Of a stretch of DNA of 5,317 nt, positions 4,263 through 5,317 are shown piece by piece (the stretch's first letter is position 1; each line of letters opens with the position of its first letter). The stretch covers positions 1-5,317 of the forward strand of contig CALEFO010000137.1 of the NCBI GenBank assembly GCA_937877165.1. Reading direction: 5' to 3'. Origin of the DNA: an uncultured Lachnospiraceae bacterium (lineage in GTDB: Bacteria > Bacillota > Clostridia > Lachnospirales > Lachnospiraceae). Below the pieces are notes generated by a model. It did no database searches and was not told the origin of the DNA. It saw nothing but the letters and a program-made list of their open reading frames with translations. The translations under genes and the position numbers were made by a program.

Positions 4263-5317
4263 ATGGCATTCGACGGATTTACAACAAGTGCTCTTCAGAA
4301 GGAGCTCTCCGATAAACTGACCGGCGCACGCATCTACCGCATCGTGCAGCCCGAGTCTGACGAACTTCTCCTCACGCTTCGCCCCGAGGCTTCCCGTGGC
4401 GGTGGACAGGTGCGGCTTCTTTTGTGTGCGGACGCAACGCTCCCTCTCGTCTATCTGACGGGACAGAACAAGCCCGCCCCGAACACCGCGCCGACCTTCT
4501 GCATGCTGCTGCGCAAATACCTGCAGAACGGCAAGATCGTCTCCGTCACCCAGCCGGGCCTGGAGAGGATTCTGCGCTTCGAGGTTGAGCATCTGAATGA
4601 AATGGGCGATCTTTGCCGCCATGTTCTCGTCATTGAGCTGATGGGAAAGCACAGCAACATCATTCTGCTGGATGCCGCTTCTTCCAATGCCGCATCCGGA
4701 AATCCTGCTGCCAATCAATGCGCAGACGCTTCTGCTGCGGCCGGTTCCTGTGAGGTCATTCTGGACTCCATCAAGCACATCTCCCAGATGGTCAGCTCCG
4801 TCCGTGAGGTTCTGCCGGGCCGTCCTTACTTTATCCCGGAGACGCAGGGCAAGATCAACCCGTTCGAGGAGACGAGAGAACACTTCTTTTCTCTCCTTTC
4901 TTCGGAAAGCCTCCCTGCCTCCCGCTTTCTTCTTACGCACTACAACGGCTTCTCCACGCAGATGTCGGAGGAAACCGTCTTCCGCGCAAGGCTCTCACAG
5001 GACCGGAGCGTCTCAGAGCTTGCATTGGAGGACAGGGGCAAATTCTGGGAGACCTTCCGGTCGCTTCTTGCGGACACTGAGGCAGGAAATTTTCACCCGA
5101 CCGTCTACTATCATCTCGGCGCAGCGGCTGCCATCTCCGGCGGCGAGCCCGTGGAATACTCCGTGCTCCCGCTCTCCATGTACCGGGATCTTCCGGAGAA
5201 GCATTTTGACTCTATTTCCGAACTCATTGAGAATTACTACCGGGAGAAAAACACACTGACCCGTATCCGCCAGAAATCGGCGGACCTGCGCAAAATCGTC
5301 CAGACCATTCTGGAACG
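4263..5317 (+). CDS. rqcH: Rqc2-homologue RqcH (NFACT / fibronectin-binding family), 5' part only
   Basis: RqcH binds stalled 60S-like (50S) subunits still carrying peptidyl-tRNA and directs addition of C-terminal alanine tails in bacterial ribosome-associated quality control. Older annotation calls the family fibronectin-binding protein. The window holds 351 complete codons plus 2 nt, with no stop; full-length proteins are about 550-600 residues. The NFACT-N domain begins MAFDGFTTSAL and includes GARIYRIVQPESDELLL (21-37), QPGLERILRFEVEHL (97-111), VIELMGKHSNIILLD (123-137) and ILDSIKHIS...SSVREVLPGRPYF (166-190). The family Asp-Arg pair appears as E101-R102. Residues about 138-162 form an Ala/Ser-rich insertion absent from typical members. 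From about 313 the start of a coiled-coil arm is visible. The ATG at 4263 is preceded by GGAAGGACAGG; the AGG leaves an 8-nt gap. It is divergent from yicC, with a structured leader upstream. Confidence 0.95.
   Translation, partial: MAFDGFTTSALQKELSDKLTGARIYRIVQPESDELLLTLRPEASRGGGQVRLLLCADATLPLVYLTGQNKPAPNTAPTFCMLLRKYLQNGKIVSVTQPGLERILRFEVEHLNEMGDLCRHVLVIELMGKHSNIILLDAASSNAASGNPAANQCADASAAAGSCEVILDSIKHISQMVSSVREVLPGRPYFIPETQGKINPFEETREHFFSLLSSESLPASRFLLTHYNGFSTQMSEETVFRARLSQDRSVSELALEDRGKFWETFRSLLADTEAGNFHPTVYYHLGAAAAISGGEPVEYSVLPLSMYRDLPEKHFDSISELIENYYREKNTLTRIRQKSADLRKIVQTILE

Noticed and set aside
4090..4320. A 76-codon frame with an HIHIH start that looked like a histidine leader peptide
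   Set aside because: No ribosome binding site, it runs on into rqcH in another frame, no histidine gene is nearby, and no attenuator terminator is evident.
3918..4940. A 340-residue minus-strand open frame opposite rqcH
   Set aside because: It is antisense to a clearly conserved NFACT domain, shows no recognisable motif, crosses the promoter region and has no convincing ribosome binding site. It is a shadow of GC-rich codon usage.

Overview
The window looks like core chromosome of a moderately GC-rich Clostridia member, probably Lachnospiraceae-like. This rests on the gene set and order, the protein flavour (for example GFSGAGKGT as the guanylate kinase P-loop and a YicC/RqcH divergent pair), and the strong Shine-Dalgarno sites. 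The family-level placement is inference; no rRNA or other strict marker is present.

Layout. Positions 1-3891 hold a five-gene minus-strand cluster. In transcription order it is yicC/yloC (3891-3010), gmk (2821-2186), rpoZ (2060-1677), rimO (1673-315) and the 5' part of pgsA (331 to the left edge). Positions 3892-4262 are a 371-base divergent intergenic region with candidate back-to-back promoters and a structured plus-strand leader. From 4263 to the right edge, on the plus strand, lies the first 351 codons of rqcH (NFACT family, B. subtilis yloA).

How the genes relate. This is the housekeeping neighbourhood known from Firmicutes (B. subtilis rqcH ... yloC-remA-gmk-rpoZ), followed by the rimO-pgsA pair often seen in Clostridia. 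The cluster combines RNA turnover (YicC), guanine nucleotide supply (Gmk), the RNA polymerase omega subunit (RpoZ), modification of ribosomal protein S12 (RimO) and phospholipid synthesis (PgsA). It faces a ribosome-rescue factor (RqcH). rpoZ-rimO are 3 nt apart and rimO-pgsA overlap by 17 nt, so these are probably translationally coupled.

What is unusual. The small gene remA (DUF370), commonly found between yloC and gmk, is missing. Its place holds a run of strong palindromes (2884-3002) that looks like a dispersed intergenic repeat. The rqcH leader contains a 10-bp long-range inverted repeat enclosing hairpins that cannot all form together, ending beside the ribosome binding site. RqcH carries a roughly 20-residue Ala/Ser-rich insertion, and omega has a long acidic tail. 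I saw no CRISPR array, tRNA, rRNA, transposase, phage gene or defence system, and no convincing previously undescribed protein system. The most novel-looking material is non-coding.
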